DNA of 64,000 nt from Metabacillus schmidteae (GTDB lineage: Bacteria; Bacillota; Bacilli; Bacillales; Bacillaceae). This document shows, piece after piece, positions 35,896 to 47,074 of this stretch. The stretch is from assembly GCF_903166545.1 (NCBI RefSeq), contig NZ_CAESCH010000001.1, positions 810,001 to 874,000 on the forward strand. The letters are read 5' to 3'. Each line of letters opens with the position of its first letter. The stretch's first letter is position 1. Made by a program: the position numbers and the translations under genes. The notes under the pieces are model-generated. The model ran no database searches and was not told the origin of the DNA. It saw nothing but the letters and a program-made list of their open reading frames with translations.

Positions 35896-36993
35896 ATGAT
35901 AAATGAAGTAAAAGATAAGCTCGAAAGCTTTCCAACCAAAGAGTTTCAGCATGATTTATTATCATGGTACAAGCATGAAAAAAGAGATTTACCTTGGCGG
36001 AAAGACCAAGATCCATATAAAATTTGGGTATCAGAAATCATGCTTCAGCAAACAAGAGTTGATACTGTTATTCCTTATTTTAATGCATTTATAGGGAAAT
36101 TTCCTACTATAGAAGCACTTGCAAACGCAAATGAGGAAGAAGTCTTAAAAGCTTGGGAAGGACTTGGGTATTATTCTAGAGTAAGAAATCTCCATTCAGC
36201 TGTTAAAGAGGTAGAGGAATCTTACGGAGGTATTGTTCCAAATACACCTGAAGAAATTTCAAAATTAAAGGGTGTTGGACCATATACAAAAGGTGCGATC
36301 CTAAGTATAGCGTACAATATTCCGGAGCCGGCAGTTGATGGAAATGTTATGAGAGTATTCTCGAGAATATTATCAATTTGGGAGGATATTGCCAAGCCGA
36401 AGACAAGGAAGACCTTTGAGGATGCAACATATCAACTGATATCCAAAGAAGATCCATCGTCCTTTAATCAAGCTGTGATGGAACTTGGTGCATTAATATG
36501 TACACCAACATCTCCTTCTTGCTTATTATGTCCGGTGCGAGAATATTGTTCAGCTTTTGCGGAGGGAGTACAAGCAGAGCTTCCTGTAAAAAGTAAAAAA
36601 AAGAAGCCAAGACCATTACAAATGGCTGCAGTTGTTCTTTATGATGACCAAGGGCAGCTGTATATTCATAAGCGCCCAAGTACTGGACTATTAGCAAATC
36701 TTTGGGAATTTCCTAATATGGAGATCAAAGCTGATACGAAAGAATCTTACCGTGAACAAGTAAAACTGTTTATGAAAGAGGAGTATCAAGTAGAAGCTGA
36801 GATATCTGAATTAATGGGAACTGTTGAACATGTCTTTTCTCATTTGATTTGGAATATTTCTGTGTTTTTAGGAAAAGTAACGAAGAACTCTACTAAAGAT
36901 TTACTACCTGTAACTGAAGAAGAAATGAAAAAATATGCTTTTCCTGTTTCACATCAGAAAATCTATAAAATGTTCCAAGGGTGTGAAAGTTAA
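35896..36993 (+). CDS. mutY: A/G-specific adenine glycosylase MutY
   Basis: 365 residues. [16 protein letters not shown] near 50 holds the catalytic Glu, [12 protein letters not shown] near 122 is the HhH motif, and [11 protein letters not shown] near 148 holds the catalytic Asp. Four cysteines of the iron-sulphur cluster are seen in CTPTSPSC, then CPVREYC (about 200-216). The C-terminal part (from about 235) is the NUDIX-like 8-oxoG recognition domain. It removes A opposite 8-oxoG. CGGAGG start site. Confidence 0.95.
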   Translation: MINEVKDKLESFPTKEFQHDLLSWYKHEKRDLPWRKDQDPYKIWVSEIMLQQTRVDTVIPYFNAFIGKFPTIEALANANEEEVLKAWEGLGYYSRVRNLHSAVKEVEESYGGIVPNTPEEISKLKGVGPYTKGAILSIAYNIPEPAVDGNVMRVFSRILSIWEDIAKPKTRKTFEDATYQLISKEDPSSFNQAVMELGALICTPTSPSCLLCPVREYCSAFAEGVQAELPVKSKKKKPRPLQMAAVVLYDDQGQLYIHKRPSTGLLANLWEFPNMEIKADTKESYREQVKLFMKEEYQVEAEISELMGTVEHVFSHLIWNISVFLGKVTKNSTKDLLPVTEEEMKKYAFPVSHQKIYKMFQGCES

Positions 36994-37015
36994 TATGAGA
37001 GTTCTTCACATTAGT

Positions 37016-37690
37016 GATGAAGGACATTTTTGAGAAGCCGGAAACATTTTTTGTCCTTCATACTAGAGATGAAGGACATTTTTGAAAAGCAAGAAACTGA
37101 TTTTGTCCTTCATACAAGAGATGAAGGACATTTTTGAAAAGCCGGAAACATTTTTTGTCCTTCATACCAGTGATGAAGAACATTTTTGAAAAGCGGGAAA
37201 CATTTTTTGTCCTTCATACAAGTGATGAGGGACATTTTTGAAAACCAAGAAACTGATTTTGTGCTTCATACAAGAGATGAAGGACATTTTTGAAAAGCCG
37301 GAAACATTTTTTGTCCTTCATACAAGTGATGAGGGACATTTTTGAAAAGCAAGAAACTGATTTTGTCCTTCATACAAGTGATGAAGACATTTTTGAAAAG
37401 CGGGAAACATTTTTTGTCCTTCATACAAGTGAAGAGGGACATTTTTGAAAAGCAAGAAACTGATTTTGTCCTTCATACCAGTGATGAAGGATATTTCCGA
37501 AAAGCCGGAAACTTTTTTTGTCCTTCATACAAATGATGAAGGACATTTTTGGAAAGCAAGAAACTGATTTTGTCCTTCATACAAGTGATGAAGGATATTT
37601 CCGAAAAGCCGGAAACATTTTTTGTCTTTCACACCATAAATGAAGGACATTTCGAAAGTACACGATATTAGTTCTGTCCTTTAATATCGC
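37016..37690. repeat. Array of about 12 palindromic 52-bp units
   Basis: Each unit begins GATGAAGGACATTTTTGAAA and ends TGTCCTTCATACAAGT; arms ATGAAGGACA and TGTCCTTCAT can pair. Two core types alternate: type A GCCGGAAACATTTTTT and type B GCAAGAAACTGATTTT, in the order A B A A B A B A B A B A with a decayed last unit. The eighth unit is one base short. There are no spacers. It fills the mutY-yfhS gap. Confidence 0.9.
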
Positions 37691-37700
37691 CCTTTTTTAA

Positions 37701-37925
37701 TTAATCATAAGTCACCATGGTACCATGCGTATAATCTGCTTCATTACGCTTTAATCCACCACGGGAAGTGATTTCTTTTACGATTTCACGGTGAATGGTT
37801 TGACCCTCGACATTAAGGTAAGGAACCATTTGTTGGAGAGAGTGATGGAAATAGGCGAGTTCTTCCTTTTTCCACTCGTTCTTCGGCATCATTGATAACT
37901 CTGTCATATCACGACCTACGTACAT
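37701..37925 (-). CDS. yfhS: YfhS family protein
   Basis: 74 residues from ATG 37925 (GAGGAGG six bases before), the length I recall for B. subtilis YfhS. Landmarks: MYVGRDMTELSMMP, YFHHSLQQMVPYLN, HREIVKEITSRGG. Function unknown; sporulation link reported in B. subtilis. The stop lies just beyond the repeat array. Confidence 0.85.
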   Translation of the reverse strand: MYVGRDMTELSMMPKNEWKKEELAYFHHSLQQMVPYLNVEGQTIHREIVKEITSRGGLKRNEADYTHGTMVTYD

Positions 37926-38042
37926 ATACATCCTCCTCTAAGTGCCGAGTTGTACATAATAAGAGCCGAAACATCTATAACATAGAAGTTTCACTATATT
38001 ATCTGATACAATGATGACATCTATGCGATTAGATACATATAA

Positions 38043-38807
<765 letters not shown>

Positions 38808-38887
38808 ATAAATAAAATTTTTTTTGAATTTTTTTGGATATAAAAATCACCTCTGGGACAATCTATATTTCGTGGAGGTGATATCGA

Positions 38888-39070
38888 ATGGCACAAAACA
38901 ACAAAACACAATCAGGTACAAACATCCAACACGTAAAACAACAAAACGCTCAAAGTGCTCAAGCTGGCCAAGCTGGTCAATTTGGTACTGAGTTTGCAAG
39001 CGAAACTGATGTTCAACATGTAAAAAAATACAACCAACAAGCTGAAGCTAACAAAGGTCAAAACTCTTAA
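38888..39070 (+). CDS. sspE: Gamma-type small acid-soluble spore protein SspE
   Basis: 60 residues, almost all small and polar: two repeated blocks with TNIQHVKQQNAQ and TDVQHVKKYNQQ and FGTEFASET between. Those FGTEFASET sites are cut by germination protease in this class. Shorter than B. subtilis SspE (84), consistent with fewer repeats. GGAGGTGATATCG upstream; expression in the forespore is expected. Confidence 0.93.
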   Translation: MAQNNKTQSGTNIQHVKQQNAQSAQAGQAGQFGTEFASETDVQHVKKYNQQAEANKGQNS

Positions 39071-39082
39071 TTAGCTTAGCGG

Positions 39083-39122
39083 AAAAGACACCTTTCTATA
39101 TCAGGAGGGTGTCTTTTTTTAT
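39083..39122 (+). terminator. Terminator of sspE
   Basis: AAAAGACACC and GGGTGTCTTTTTTT arms. Confidence 0.85.
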
Positions 39123-39173
39123 TTTTTTTAAAAAGGTGGTATTTACTAAGGCTTTTGACCATAAACTATTTAG

Positions 39174-39205
39174 GTTGATTGGAGCGAAAAGTGCGAGACT
39201 TTTTT
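39174..39205. repeat. Remnant of the R1 dispersed repeat
   Basis: GTTGATTGGAGCGAAAAGTG then CGAGACT matches the first 30 bases of the copy at 32508; the rest is missing. Confidence 0.6.
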
Positions 39206-39372
39206 GGCTGAAAACAACGACATAACAAACAAGGTCTACCCCAACACCAAGACCCATAAACGACAAAACTTCTGTTTCATCTACATAAGTAGTCAAAGGA
39301 TCAAATCAGCAAATGGAGAATGTTAATAAAAACACAAACTTTTGTTTTCTCTTAGTGGAAAGGAGAGTAAGA

Positions 39373-39627
39373 ATGAATTTTGATCAATTGGTAGGAGAGC
39401 AATTAAAAACGATGGATAAATTATTATATTTACAGTCGGAAATTGAAAGATGTCAAGATCTTAAGAGTCAATTGGATATTTTACAAGATGAAGCGAAACT
39501 GGAATCCATTCAGGATGAAATAGAGAATATGAAAAATGAATTAACAATGATCCAGCAGGTATTTGAAAAACAAACACAAGAAGTGATTAAATCCTATGAG
39601 GATCAAAAATTCGAAACGGTTTCGTAA
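39373..39627 (+). CDS. ygaB: YgaB family coiled-coil protein
   Basis: 84 residues from ATG 39373 with AAAGGAGA. Nearly all of it is a charged coiled coil (LLYLQSEIERCQDL, LESIQDEIENMKNEL). Conserved place after sspE; function unknown. Confidence 0.85.
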   Translation: MNFDQLVGEQLKTMDKLLYLQSEIERCQDLKSQLDILQDEAKLESIQDEIENMKNELTMIQQVFEKQTQEVIKSYEDQKFETVS

Positions 39628-39639
39628 ATGAGCAAGACC

Positions 39640-39676
39640 AAGAGTCATTTCTTCTAGAAATGACTCTTTTATTTTT
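39640..39676 (+). terminator. Terminator of ygaB
   Basis: AGAGTCATTTC and GAAATGACTCTTTT arms. Confidence 0.85.
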
Positions 39677-39898
39677 ACATTATGAAATAATAAATTAGCA
39701 GCAGAGAAGATTAATCGACGTAGTGGCTATTTTTAAGTATTAAGTATAAGTGCAACTACGCCCTTGTCTTCGCCCTTCCAGTCTCGCCAGTCGGCTAGTT
39801 TTCTTTACTTTTTTTAATCACAAACGTTATAATAAGGACAACTATAATAGGTGAATACGTTTGTGAAAGAGGTTTCACGAAGAAAGAAGGGGAGAAAA

Positions 39899-40429
39899 GT
39901 GGGCTTTCCCAGGGAAGGAGACAAAATACAAATTCATAGTTATAAGCATAATGGCTACATCCATAGAGTCTGGGAAGAATCAACTGTTTTAAAAGGGTCT
40001 CAGCATTGTATTATTGGTGGAAATGACCGAACAATTGTAACCGAATCGGACGGTAGAACCTGGGTGACAAGAGAGCCGGCAATATGCTATTTTCATGCCA
40101 GACATTGGTTTAATATTATTGGTATGCTAAGAGAAGATGGAGTATATTACTACTGTAATATTAGCTCACCATTTGTCTGGGATGACGAAGCTCTAAAATA
40201 TATTGACTATGATCTTGATGTAAAAGTATACCCTGATATGACGTATACCATATTAGATGAAGATGAATATGAACTTCATAGCAAAATGATGAACTATCCT
40301 GAAGTAATTGATCTTATTTTAAGGAAGAATTTGGACACGCTGCTCCGATGGATTCGCCAAAAGAAAGGGCCCTTTGCACCTGAATTTATCGATGAGTGGT
40401 ATGAACGCTATTTAACATACGTAAAATAA
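39899..40429 (+). CDS. ygaC: DUF402 nucleoside phosphatase, YgaC (Ntdp)
   Basis: 176 residues from GTG 39899, after AAGGGGAG; this start gives [15 protein letters not shown] and the length of B. subtilis YgaC, while an in-frame start 48 bases earlier has no site. DUF402 features are [28 protein letters not shown] and [11 protein letters not shown], with acidic metal ligands. Homologues hydrolyse nucleoside tri- and diphosphates. Own terminator follows. Confidence 0.92.
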   Translation: MGFPREGDKIQIHSYKHNGYIHRVWEESTVLKGSQHCIIGGNDRTIVTESDGRTWVTREPAICYFHARHWFNIIGMLREDGVYYYCNISSPFVWDDEALKYIDYDLDVKVYPDMTYTILDEDEYELHSKMMNYPEVIDLILRKNLDTLLRWIRQKKGPFAPEFIDEWYERYLTYVK

Positions 40430-40444
40430 TTGTACCGGTGGCAA

Positions 40445-40498
40445 GGGTGACTTCTCGTGCTTACTCAAAGTTGAGTAAATGATGAGTCAGCCTTTTTC
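40445..40498 (+). terminator. Terminator of ygaC
   Basis: GGGTGACTT with AGTCAGCC, inner arms TTACTCA and TGAGTAA, then TTTTT. Confidence 0.7.
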
Positions 40499-40576
40499 AC
40501 ATTATTAAAGGGAGAGACGACCAAGGAGCTTAGGCTTTTAATAGAAAACACAGCAATTTGTACTATACTTAGTGTT

Positions 40577-40695
40577 GGTGTCTAGCTTCAGCGCCTAGCC
40601 TCTCGAGGTCATAAGCCAATTTAGAATTGAAGGCAAAGAACGCCTTCTAATTTAAATCGTCTTATGCATGTTGAGGCTGACCAAGGCGCTTACGC
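40577..40695. repeat. Dispersed repeat, family R4, copy 1
   Basis: Begins GGTGTCTAGCTTCAGCGCCT and ends CAAGGCGCTTACGC; inner hairpin GAATTGAAGGC...GCCTTCTAATTT. Second copy at 54109. The upstream frame of ygaD runs into it, which made a false longer N terminus. Confidence 0.85.
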
Positions 40696-40717
40696 ATTTC
40701 AGAAAAGAGGGATTTAT

Positions 40718-42460
40718 TTGGGGGCAGTTAGACGATATATGGCTTTTGTAAAGCCTTATCGCCTACAAATTGTAGGAACGATTATAATTGGTGTCATCAA
40801 GTTTTCGATTCCATTGCTATTGCCTTTGTTAATTAAGCATGTAGTGGATAATATTATTGGCGGCACCGGTTCAGATGCTGAAAAGACAAAAGAATTGTTG
40901 ACCATTATGGGATTTATGTTTGTATTATTTGTGGTGATTCGTCCACCTGTGGAATATTACCGACAATATTTTGCACAGTGGACTGCAAGTAAAATTTTAT
41001 ATGATATTCGGGATCAATTATTTACCCATCTTCAAAAATTAAGCTTACGTTATTATGCAAATACACGGGCAGGTGAGATTATTTCTCGTGTGATCAATGA
41101 TGTTGAGCAGACAAAGAACTTTGTTATCACAGGATTGATGAATGTATGGCTGGATATCGTTACGATCATAATTGCTGTAGGTATTATGATGTCGATGAAT
41201 GTGAAGCTGACGTTGGTATCAATCGTTCTTTTTCCATTCTATGGATTGTCAGTGAAGTATTTTTACGGGAAATTAAGACATTTAACAAGAGTACGCTCTC
41301 AGGCTCTTGCTGAAGTACAGGGGCATTTGCATGAGCGAGTTCAGGGTATGCCTGTTATTCGCAGTTTTGCAACAGAAGACTTTGAACAAGAGCAATTTGC
41401 AAAGGAAAATTCAAATTTTCTTGGAAAAGCCCTTGATCATACAAGTTGGAATGCAAAAACCTTTGCAATTGTTAATACATTAACAGATATTGCGCCGCTT
41501 ATTGTCATTACATTTGCGGGTTACCAGGTTATTCAAGGACAATTAACAATTGGGACAATGGTTGCCTTTATTGCCTATATTGAGCAGCTATACAATCCGC
41601 TTCGCAGACTCATTAATTCATCCACAACATTAACACAGGCTTTTGCGTCAATGGACCGTGTATTTGAATTTATTGATGTGCCATATGAAGTGGAGGATAA
41701 GCCAAATGCGAAAAAAGCGGAACATGTAAAAGGTGAAATTGAATTCAAAAACATTTCATTCCGCTACCAGGAAAAAGAGTCGCTTATAATTGAAAACCTT
41801 TCTTTGCGTGTAAATAGGGGAGAAACAGTTGCTCTTGTAGGAATGAGTGGCGGAGGAAAATCCACACTTGTCAGCTTATTGCCTCGCTTCTATGATGTAA
41901 CAGAAGGTCAAATTCTATTAGATAATATAGACCTTCGTGATTATGAAGCGCAAAGTTTGAGAGAGCAAATTGGTATGGTCCTTCAAGATACGTTTTTGTT
42001 TAGTAATACGGTAAGAGAGAATATTCTGATTGGAAAGCCTGATGCAACAGAGGATGAAGTTATTCAAGCAGCCAAGGCAGCAAACGCTCATGAATTTATT
42101 ACAAAATTACCAAATGGATATGACACAAGAGTTGGTGAAAGAGGTGTGAAGCTTTCAGGGGGGCAAAAGCAAAGGGTATCGATTGCAAGGGTATTTTTGA
42201 AAAACCCGCCAATCCTCATTCTGGATGAAGCTACATCAGCACTTGATTTAGAAAGTGAACACCTTATCCAAGAAGCGCTTGAAAAGCTTGCAAAAAATCG
42301 CACAACCTTTATTGTGGCTCATCGCCTTTCAACAATTACACACGCTGATAAAATTGTTCTAATTGAGGACGGAAAAATAGTTGAACAAGGCACACATCAT
42401 GAATTGATGGAAAGAGAAGGTCATTACTATAAGCTGTTTCAAATTCAGCAGCTGGATTAA
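40718..42460 (+). CDS. ygaD: ABC transporter, fused permease-ATPase, YgaD
   Basis: 580 residues from TTG 40718 (AAAGAGGG upstream), the length of B. subtilis YgaD. Residues 1-310 form an ABC exporter membrane domain with six helices; [17 protein letters not shown] and [15 protein letters not shown] are landmark coupling regions. The ATPase domain has Walker [10 protein letters not shown] near 373, Q-loop MVLQDTFLF, signature KLSGGQKQR near 477, Walker [13 protein letters not shown] near 497 and the H-loop AHRLST. Homodimeric multidrug/lipid exporter type; substrate unknown. Confidence 0.93.
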   Translation: MGAVRRYMAFVKPYRLQIVGTIIIGVIKFSIPLLLPLLIKHVVDNIIGGTGSDAEKTKELLTIMGFMFVLFVVIRPPVEYYRQYFAQWTASKILYDIRDQLFTHLQKLSLRYYANTRAGEIISRVINDVEQTKNFVITGLMNVWLDIVTIIIAVGIMMSMNVKLTLVSIVLFPFYGLSVKYFYGKLRHLTRVRSQALAEVQGHLHERVQGMPVIRSFATEDFEQEQFAKENSNFLGKALDHTSWNAKTFAIVNTLTDIAPLIVITFAGYQVIQGQLTIGTMVAFIAYIEQLYNPLRRLINSSTTLTQAFASMDRVFEFIDVPYEVEDKPNAKKAEHVKGEIEFKNISFRYQEKESLIIENLSLRVNRGETVALVGMSGGGKSTLVSLLPRFYDVTEGQILLDNIDLRDYEAQSLREQIGMVLQDTFLFSNTVRENILIGKPDATEDEVIQAAKAANAHEFITKLPNGYDTRVGERGVKLSGGQKQRVSIARVFLKNPPILILDEATSALDLESEHLIQEALEKLAKNRTTFIVAHRLSTITHADKIVLIEDGKIVEQGTHHELMEREGHYYKLFQIQQLD

Positions 42461-42468
42461 TCCAAACA

Positions 42469-42505
42469 AGGCACATACCTCCTAAAGGAGATATGTGCCT
42501 TTTTC
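42469..42505. terminator. Terminator between ygaD and ygaE
   Basis: AGGCACATA and TATGTGCCTTTTT arms with inner CTCCT/AGGAG. Confidence 0.85.
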
Positions 42506-43573
42506 CTATTCCTCAGATAACTTAATCTCATTATCCTCTTTATGATAATGATGAAAGCTGTAAATAAGAGTATCTAAATGCTCTAGTTGCTCACTATAAT
42601 CGATGATCGATGAAATGAGCGGCAACAGTGAATAGAAGCAATCAGATTCATGTTGTTCATGAAATTGCATAAACACTGAAATCAGTTGTTCTTTGTTGAA
42701 TTTACCTTCTTCAGCCAGCTCTGTAGATGGCTGAGTCTTTGTTTTTCCGATAAATCGAAGCAGAGATTCTTCATGGAAATAAAGAAGATAATCTAACTCT
42801 GTCACAAGGTTTCTTTGAAAATCTTCCGGCATTTGGTTTAAATCATTTTCTAAGCGATGTAATTTTTTTAATGTTTCCAGTGCTTTATTTGTTGTGACAA
42901 TCATTTGTCGGAAAAGAACAAGCTTTCTCGATTTTGCGTAGCTTTCCCGCTTAAAGTAATTTCGTTCTTCTTTAAAATTTAAATAAAGCTGATCAAGCTT
43001 GATCATTTTTTCTTTTAATTTTTCAATATCATCTTTCAAAACATTATGCTCAGACGCATGACGGATATTGACTCTGGTCCATTTAATAATATCTTCTGTG
43101 TTTTCGGCAATTCGGTTGTAAAGCTTTGTTTCGTATTTCGGCGGTAGAAACACTAAATTGACGATAAAGGCTGCAAATACACCGAGTAGGATGGTAAGAA
43201 AGCGAATCAGAGCAATTTCAACAAAGTCGTCACCAGGGCTTTCTAATATGGCAATAACCGTGACGAGAGCAACAGGAATTGTGCTTTCAGCCTTGAGTTT
43301 AATATTGATGGCAATGACGATGATGGCTGTGAGACCAATGATAATCGGATTTGAGCCAAAGATTAATCCAAAGGTAATTGCTAAAGCGGCACCAATGACA
43401 TTTGCTTGAACCTGTTCAATAATAGAAAGATAAGAGCGGTAAATCGTTGGTTGAATGGCAAAAATCGCTGAAATACCTGCGAAAGCAACAGAAGGCAATT
43501 CCAATGCTATTGCTAAAAATAAAGCTAGTGTAATGGCTATCCCTGTTTTAAGGATGCGTGCACCTAGTTTCAT
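42506..43573 (-). CDS. ygaE: Aromatic acid exporter family membrane protein, YgaE
   Basis: 355 residues. Six N-terminal membrane segments (to about residue 145) with KTGIAITLALFLAIAL and FAGISAIFAIQPTIYRS, then a long cytosolic helical domain. This is the DUF939/ArAE_1 (FUSC-like) architecture. Substrate unknown. Same order as B. subtilis. Confidence 0.88.
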   Translation of the reverse strand: MKLGARILKTGIAITLALFLAIALELPSVAFAGISAIFAIQPTIYRSYLSIIEQVQANVIGAALAITFGLIFGSNPIIIGLTAIIVIAINIKLKAESTIPVALVTVIAILESPGDDFVEIALIRFLTILLGVFAAFIVNLVFLPPKYETKLYNRIAENTEDIIKWTRVNIRHASEHNVLKDDIEKLKEKMIKLDQLYLNFKEERNYFKRESYAKSRKLVLFRQMIVTTNKALETLKKLHRLENDLNQMPEDFQRNLVTELDYLLYFHEESLLRFIGKTKTQPSTELAEEGKFNKEQLISVFMQFHEQHESDCFYSLLPLISSIIDYSEQLEHLDTLIYSFHHYHKEDNEIKLSEE

Positions 43574-43735
43574 GTATGCTTAAAACATTCCTTTCGTTTT
43601 TCGAATAACAACTCATTAATATTAAAATCAATATCGTACTATACAGCCTTTTATTCCCTATTACAAGAAGTATTTACCCTATTTTACGAAAATGTAAATC
43701 GTCCATATTTTCTGAAAAATATATCTGTATAGAAA

Positions 43736-43786
43736 AGGAAGAGGATGACTCTTGGGTTGTACCCATAAAAGGAGTCATCCTCTTCT
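43736..43786 (-). terminator. Terminator of gsaB
   Basis: GAGGATGACTC and GAGTCATCCTC arms with T-rich flank on the minus strand. Confidence 0.7.
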
Positions 43787-43807
43787 ATTACATATCAAAA
43801 AGAATGA

Positions 43808-45097
43808 TTATAGTAATTGACGGAATGCCTGTTCAACAGCTTTCAATGTGACTTGAATATCTTCTTCAGTATGTGCTGTTGTTAAGAACCAGGCTTCATA
43901 TTTGGAAGGAGCGAGGTTGATTCCCTGGTTAAGCATGAGCTTAAAGAATTTTGCGAACATCTCACCGTCTGTGTTTTCAGCTTGTTCGTAGTTGGATATT
44001 TTTTCGTTTGTAAAATAGATAGTTAACGCACCTTTAAGGCGGTTGATCGTGATCGGAATATTATATGTACGAGCGTGCTGTAATATTCCTGCTTCAAGAA
44101 TTTCACCTAATTTATCAAGCTTTTCATAAACACCTTCTTGCTTTAGCACTTCAAGACAAGCAATTCCGGAGAGAATAGACGCAGGGTTACCGGCCATTGT
44201 TCCAGCTTGATAAGCTGGTCCTAATGGTGCGACTTGCTCCATAATTTCTTTTTTACCACCATAAGCGCCGATTGGAAGCCCGCCGCCGATGATTTTCCCT
44301 AGTGCTGTTAAGTCAGGATACACACCTAGCAGATCTTGAGCTCCTCCATACATGAAACGGAACGCTGTAATAACTTCATCATAAATAACTAATGCCCCTG
44401 CTTGATGAACAACTTCATTTACTTCCTCTAAGAAACCTGGCTTCGGCTCAACGATTCCGAAGTTTCCAACGATTGGTTCAACAAGGATAGCAGCTACTTG
44501 GTCTCCCCATTTCTTTAACGCATCTTTTAATGGTTCGATTTCGTTAAATGGGACAGTAATTACTTCTTGGGCGATGCTTTTTGGTACACCAGCAGAATCA
44601 GGAGTTCCTAATGTAGAAGGACCGGATCCGGCTGCAACTAAGACAAGATCTGAATGGCCGTGGTAGCAGCCTGCAAATTTAATGATTTTCGTTCGGCCTG
44701 TGTAGGCGCGTGCTACACGGATCGTTGTCATGACAGCCTCTGTACCGGAGTTTACGAAGCGAACTTTATCCATCGCAGGCATCGCTTCTTTTACCATTTT
44801 TGCGAATGTTATTTCATGAGGAGTTGGAGTACCGTAAAGAACTCCGGTTTCAGCTGCCTTCGTGATGGCCTCTGTAATATGCGGGTGAGCATGACCTGTA
44901 ATAATCGGTCCGTATGCAGCCAAATAATCGATATATTGATTGCCGTCAACATCCCAGAAATAGGCTCCTTTTGCTCTTTCCATCACGACAGGTGATCCGC
45001 CGCCAACTGCTTTATAAGAACGGGAAGGAGAGTTTACCCCACCTACAATATGTTGTAATGCTTCTTCGTGTAATTGTTGTGATTTTGAAAAATTCAT
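43808..45097 (-). CDS. gsaB: Glutamate-1-semialdehyde 2,1-aminomutase
   Basis: 429 residues, PLP-dependent class III aminotransferase fold. Landmarks: [11 protein letters not shown] at the N terminus, [18 protein letters not shown] near 121, YHGHSDL near 147, [10 protein letters not shown] near 242 and [16 protein letters not shown] near 263 with the PLP lysine. It makes 5-aminolevulinate for haem. B. subtilis has two copies, hemL in the hem operon and gsaB here beside ygaE; the position supports gsaB. GGAGGAT start site. Confidence 0.93.
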   Translation of the reverse strand: MNFSKSQQLHEEALQHIVGGVNSPSRSYKAVGGGSPVVMERAKGAYFWDVDGNQYIDYLAAYGPIITGHAHPHITEAITKAAETGVLYGTPTPHEITFAKMVKEAMPAMDKVRFVNSGTEAVMTTIRVARAYTGRTKIIKFAGCYHGHSDLVLVAAGSGPSTLGTPDSAGVPKSIAQEVITVPFNEIEPLKDALKKWGDQVAAILVEPIVGNFGIVEPKPGFLEEVNEVVHQAGALVIYDEVITAFRFMYGGAQDLLGVYPDLTALGKIIGGGLPIGAYGGKKEIMEQVAPLGPAYQAGTMAGNPASILSGIACLEVLKQEGVYEKLDKLGEILEAGILQHARTYNIPITINRLKGALTIYFTNEKISNYEQAENTDGEMFAKFFKLMLNQGINLAPSKYEAWFLTTAHTEEDIQVTLKAVEQAFRQLL

Positions 45098-45252
45098 CAG
45101 TATCCTCCTACTATGTAAAACATGAATAGACTATCGTTTATTCTAACATGAATCTGTGAATCTAAAAAATTTGAAATTAGGTGCTTACCATTTGTTGAAT
45201 CTTCTCATTTTAGATAAACTAGTAAGTTGTGACGAGACTAGGAGGGAGAAAA

Positions 45253-46269
45253 ATGACAAACATCATTGAGGTAAAACAATTGCGCAAAGAATTTAAGTCA
45301 TACTCGAGCAGACAAGGCTTAAAAGGTGCTTTTCGTGATTTATTAAATAGACAATACAAAACGATTCCTGCTGTGAATGACGTATCGTTTACTGTGGGTC
45401 AGGGGGAAATGGTTGGGTATATTGGTGAAAATGGAGCAGGGAAGTCAACATCAATTAAAATGCTAACAGGGATTTTAACGCCCACTTCAGGTGAAGTGTT
45501 AGTGAATGGCATGAATCCTCATAAAGAGCGTGAACAATTTGTCAGATCAATAGGCGTTGTTTTCGGCCAGCGTTCACAGCTATGGTGGGATATCGCGGTA
45601 CAAGAGTCATTTCGTTTATTGAAAAAAGTATATAAAGTATCAGATAAAGATTATAACGAGCATATGGAGCATGTCATTTCAACGCTGGATATCGGTCCAT
45701 TGCTAGATAAGCCTGTTAGAAAGCTGTCACTTGGACAAAGAATGAGATGTGAACTGGCTGCAGCACTTATTCACAATCCTCCACTACTATTTTTAGATGA
45801 ACCGACGATCGGTCTTGATGTTCTTGTAAAGCTGAAAATCCGCCAATTCCTAAAAGAAATGAATGAAAAATATAAAACAACGATTCTGTTAACAACCCAT
45901 GACCTTTCTGATATTGAAGCACTTTGTGAGCGGGTCATTATGCTTGATGAGGGCAAGGTTATCTATGATGGAGCATTAGCGAAGCTGCGTTCACATTGGG
46001 GTGAAGGAAAGCAAATAGAATTTCAATTTGAGCAGGAAGTGCTTGAAGAACAGCTTAGCTTCTTAACGCAGGATCTTGATGTTGTATGGCAAAAGGGAGA
46101 TAAATTGCTTACTTGGAATGCTCTTGTAAGTGATAAGGAAGCACAAATGTCCGAACTTATTGGTCGAGTAGTAGGGACTCATCAAATTACTGATTTGAGC
46201 GTAAAAGAAATTTCTACTGAAGAAGTCATTCGTAATATTTATGAAAAAGGAGAGGTCCTTTCAAGCTGA
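45253..46269 (+). CDS. ABC exporter ATPase subunit
   Basis: 338 residues from ATG 45253 (GGAGGGAG). Walker A GENGAGKST near 61, Q-loop VVFGQRSQLWWD, signature LSLGQRMRCELAAAL near 160 (variant LSLGQ), Walker B LLFLDEPTIGLD near 180 and H-loop TTHD. A C-terminal 100-residue extension follows, as in the ABC-2 exporters with two DUF990-type permeases. First gene of a three-gene operon inserted between gsaB and ygaF relative to B. subtilis. Substrate unknown. Confidence 0.9.
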   Translation: MTNIIEVKQLRKEFKSYSSRQGLKGAFRDLLNRQYKTIPAVNDVSFTVGQGEMVGYIGENGAGKSTSIKMLTGILTPTSGEVLVNGMNPHKEREQFVRSIGVVFGQRSQLWWDIAVQESFRLLKKVYKVSDKDYNEHMEHVISTLDIGPLLDKPVRKLSLGQRMRCELAAALIHNPPLLFLDEPTIGLDVLVKLKIRQFLKEMNEKYKTTILLTTHDLSDIEALCERVIMLDEGKVIYDGALAKLRSHWGEGKQIEFQFEQEVLEEQLSFLTQDLDVVWQKGDKLLTWNALVSDKEAQMSELIGRVVGTHQITDLSVKEISTEEVIRNIYEKGEVLSS

Positions 46270-46278
46270 GGTGAAAAC

Positions 46279-47070
46279 ATGGATAAATATATTGAAATGA
46301 TAAGAATCCGCTTTTTAATGATGCTTGCGTATCGAACGAATTATTACAGCGGAATTTTGATTTATAGCATTAATATAGGTGCCTATTATTTTTTATGGAC
46401 AGCGATTTACGGCGGGAAAGAATCGATCGAAGGATTGTCGGCTGTTCAAATGACAACATATATAGCTGTCTCATGGATGGCGAGAGCTTTTTATTTTAAC
46501 AATATTGATCGTGAAATTGCCCTTGAGATTAAAGAGGGGAAAGTGGCGGTTGAACTCATAAGACCTTATAACTACCTTGGAATGAAAACTATGCAGGCTT
46601 TTGGTGAAGGGATTTTTCGATTAGTATTTTTCTCGATTCCCGGGATGGTTATTGTCGCTCTTGTCTTTCCGATGGAGTTTTCTACGAATGGACTGACATG
46701 GCTCTTATTCGCAAGTTCACTTGTGTTTAGTTTTATCATCAATACTCAAATCAACTTAATTACCGGAATGCTCACATTCTTCTTGTTTAATAATGACGGA
46801 CTAATGAGAGCAAAACGAGTGATTATTGATTTGTTTTCAGGGCTCCTTTTGCCAATTAGCTTTTACCCGGGGTGGGCTCAGGATATAATGATGTATTTTC
46901 CATTCCAGGCAATCAGCTATATTCCAAGTATGATTTTTACAGAAGGAATTAAAGGGAATGAAGTCCTGCAGGCCATTTTACTACAAGGCTTTTGGGCGAT
47001 TGTGCTGCTCCTCCCGATTCAGGTTATATGGGTTATCGCAAAAAAACGAATGATCATTCAGGGAGGATGA
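46279..47070 (+). CDS. ABC-2 type permease subunit 1
   Basis: 263 residues, six membrane segments. YIEMIRIRFLMMLAYRTNYY at the N terminus and LFNNDGLMRAKRVI before the last pair are typical of DUF990/ABC-2 permeases. Starts nine bases after the ATPase stop with GAGGTG. Works with the next gene as a heterodimer. Confidence 0.85.
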   Translation: MDKYIEMIRIRFLMMLAYRTNYYSGILIYSINIGAYYFLWTAIYGGKESIEGLSAVQMTTYIAVSWMARAFYFNNIDREIALEIKEGKVAVELIRPYNYLGMKTMQAFGEGIFRLVFFSIPGMVIVALVFPMEFSTNGLTWLLFASSLVFSFIINTQINLITGMLTFFLFNNDGLMRAKRVIIDLFSGLLLPISFYPGWAQDIMMYFPFQAISYIPSMIFTEGIKGNEVLQAILLQGFWAIVLLLPIQVIWVIAKKRMIIQGG

Positions 47071-47074
47071 TGAG

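Noticed and set aside
37016..37690. CRISPR array between mutY and yfhS
   Set aside because: Units join without variable spacers, both cores repeat, and no cas gene is near. It is a tandem palindromic repeat.
40664..40717. Longer N terminus of YgaD
   Set aside because: These 18 codons come from the R4 repeat; the TTG at 40718 has a ribosome binding site and gives the usual length.
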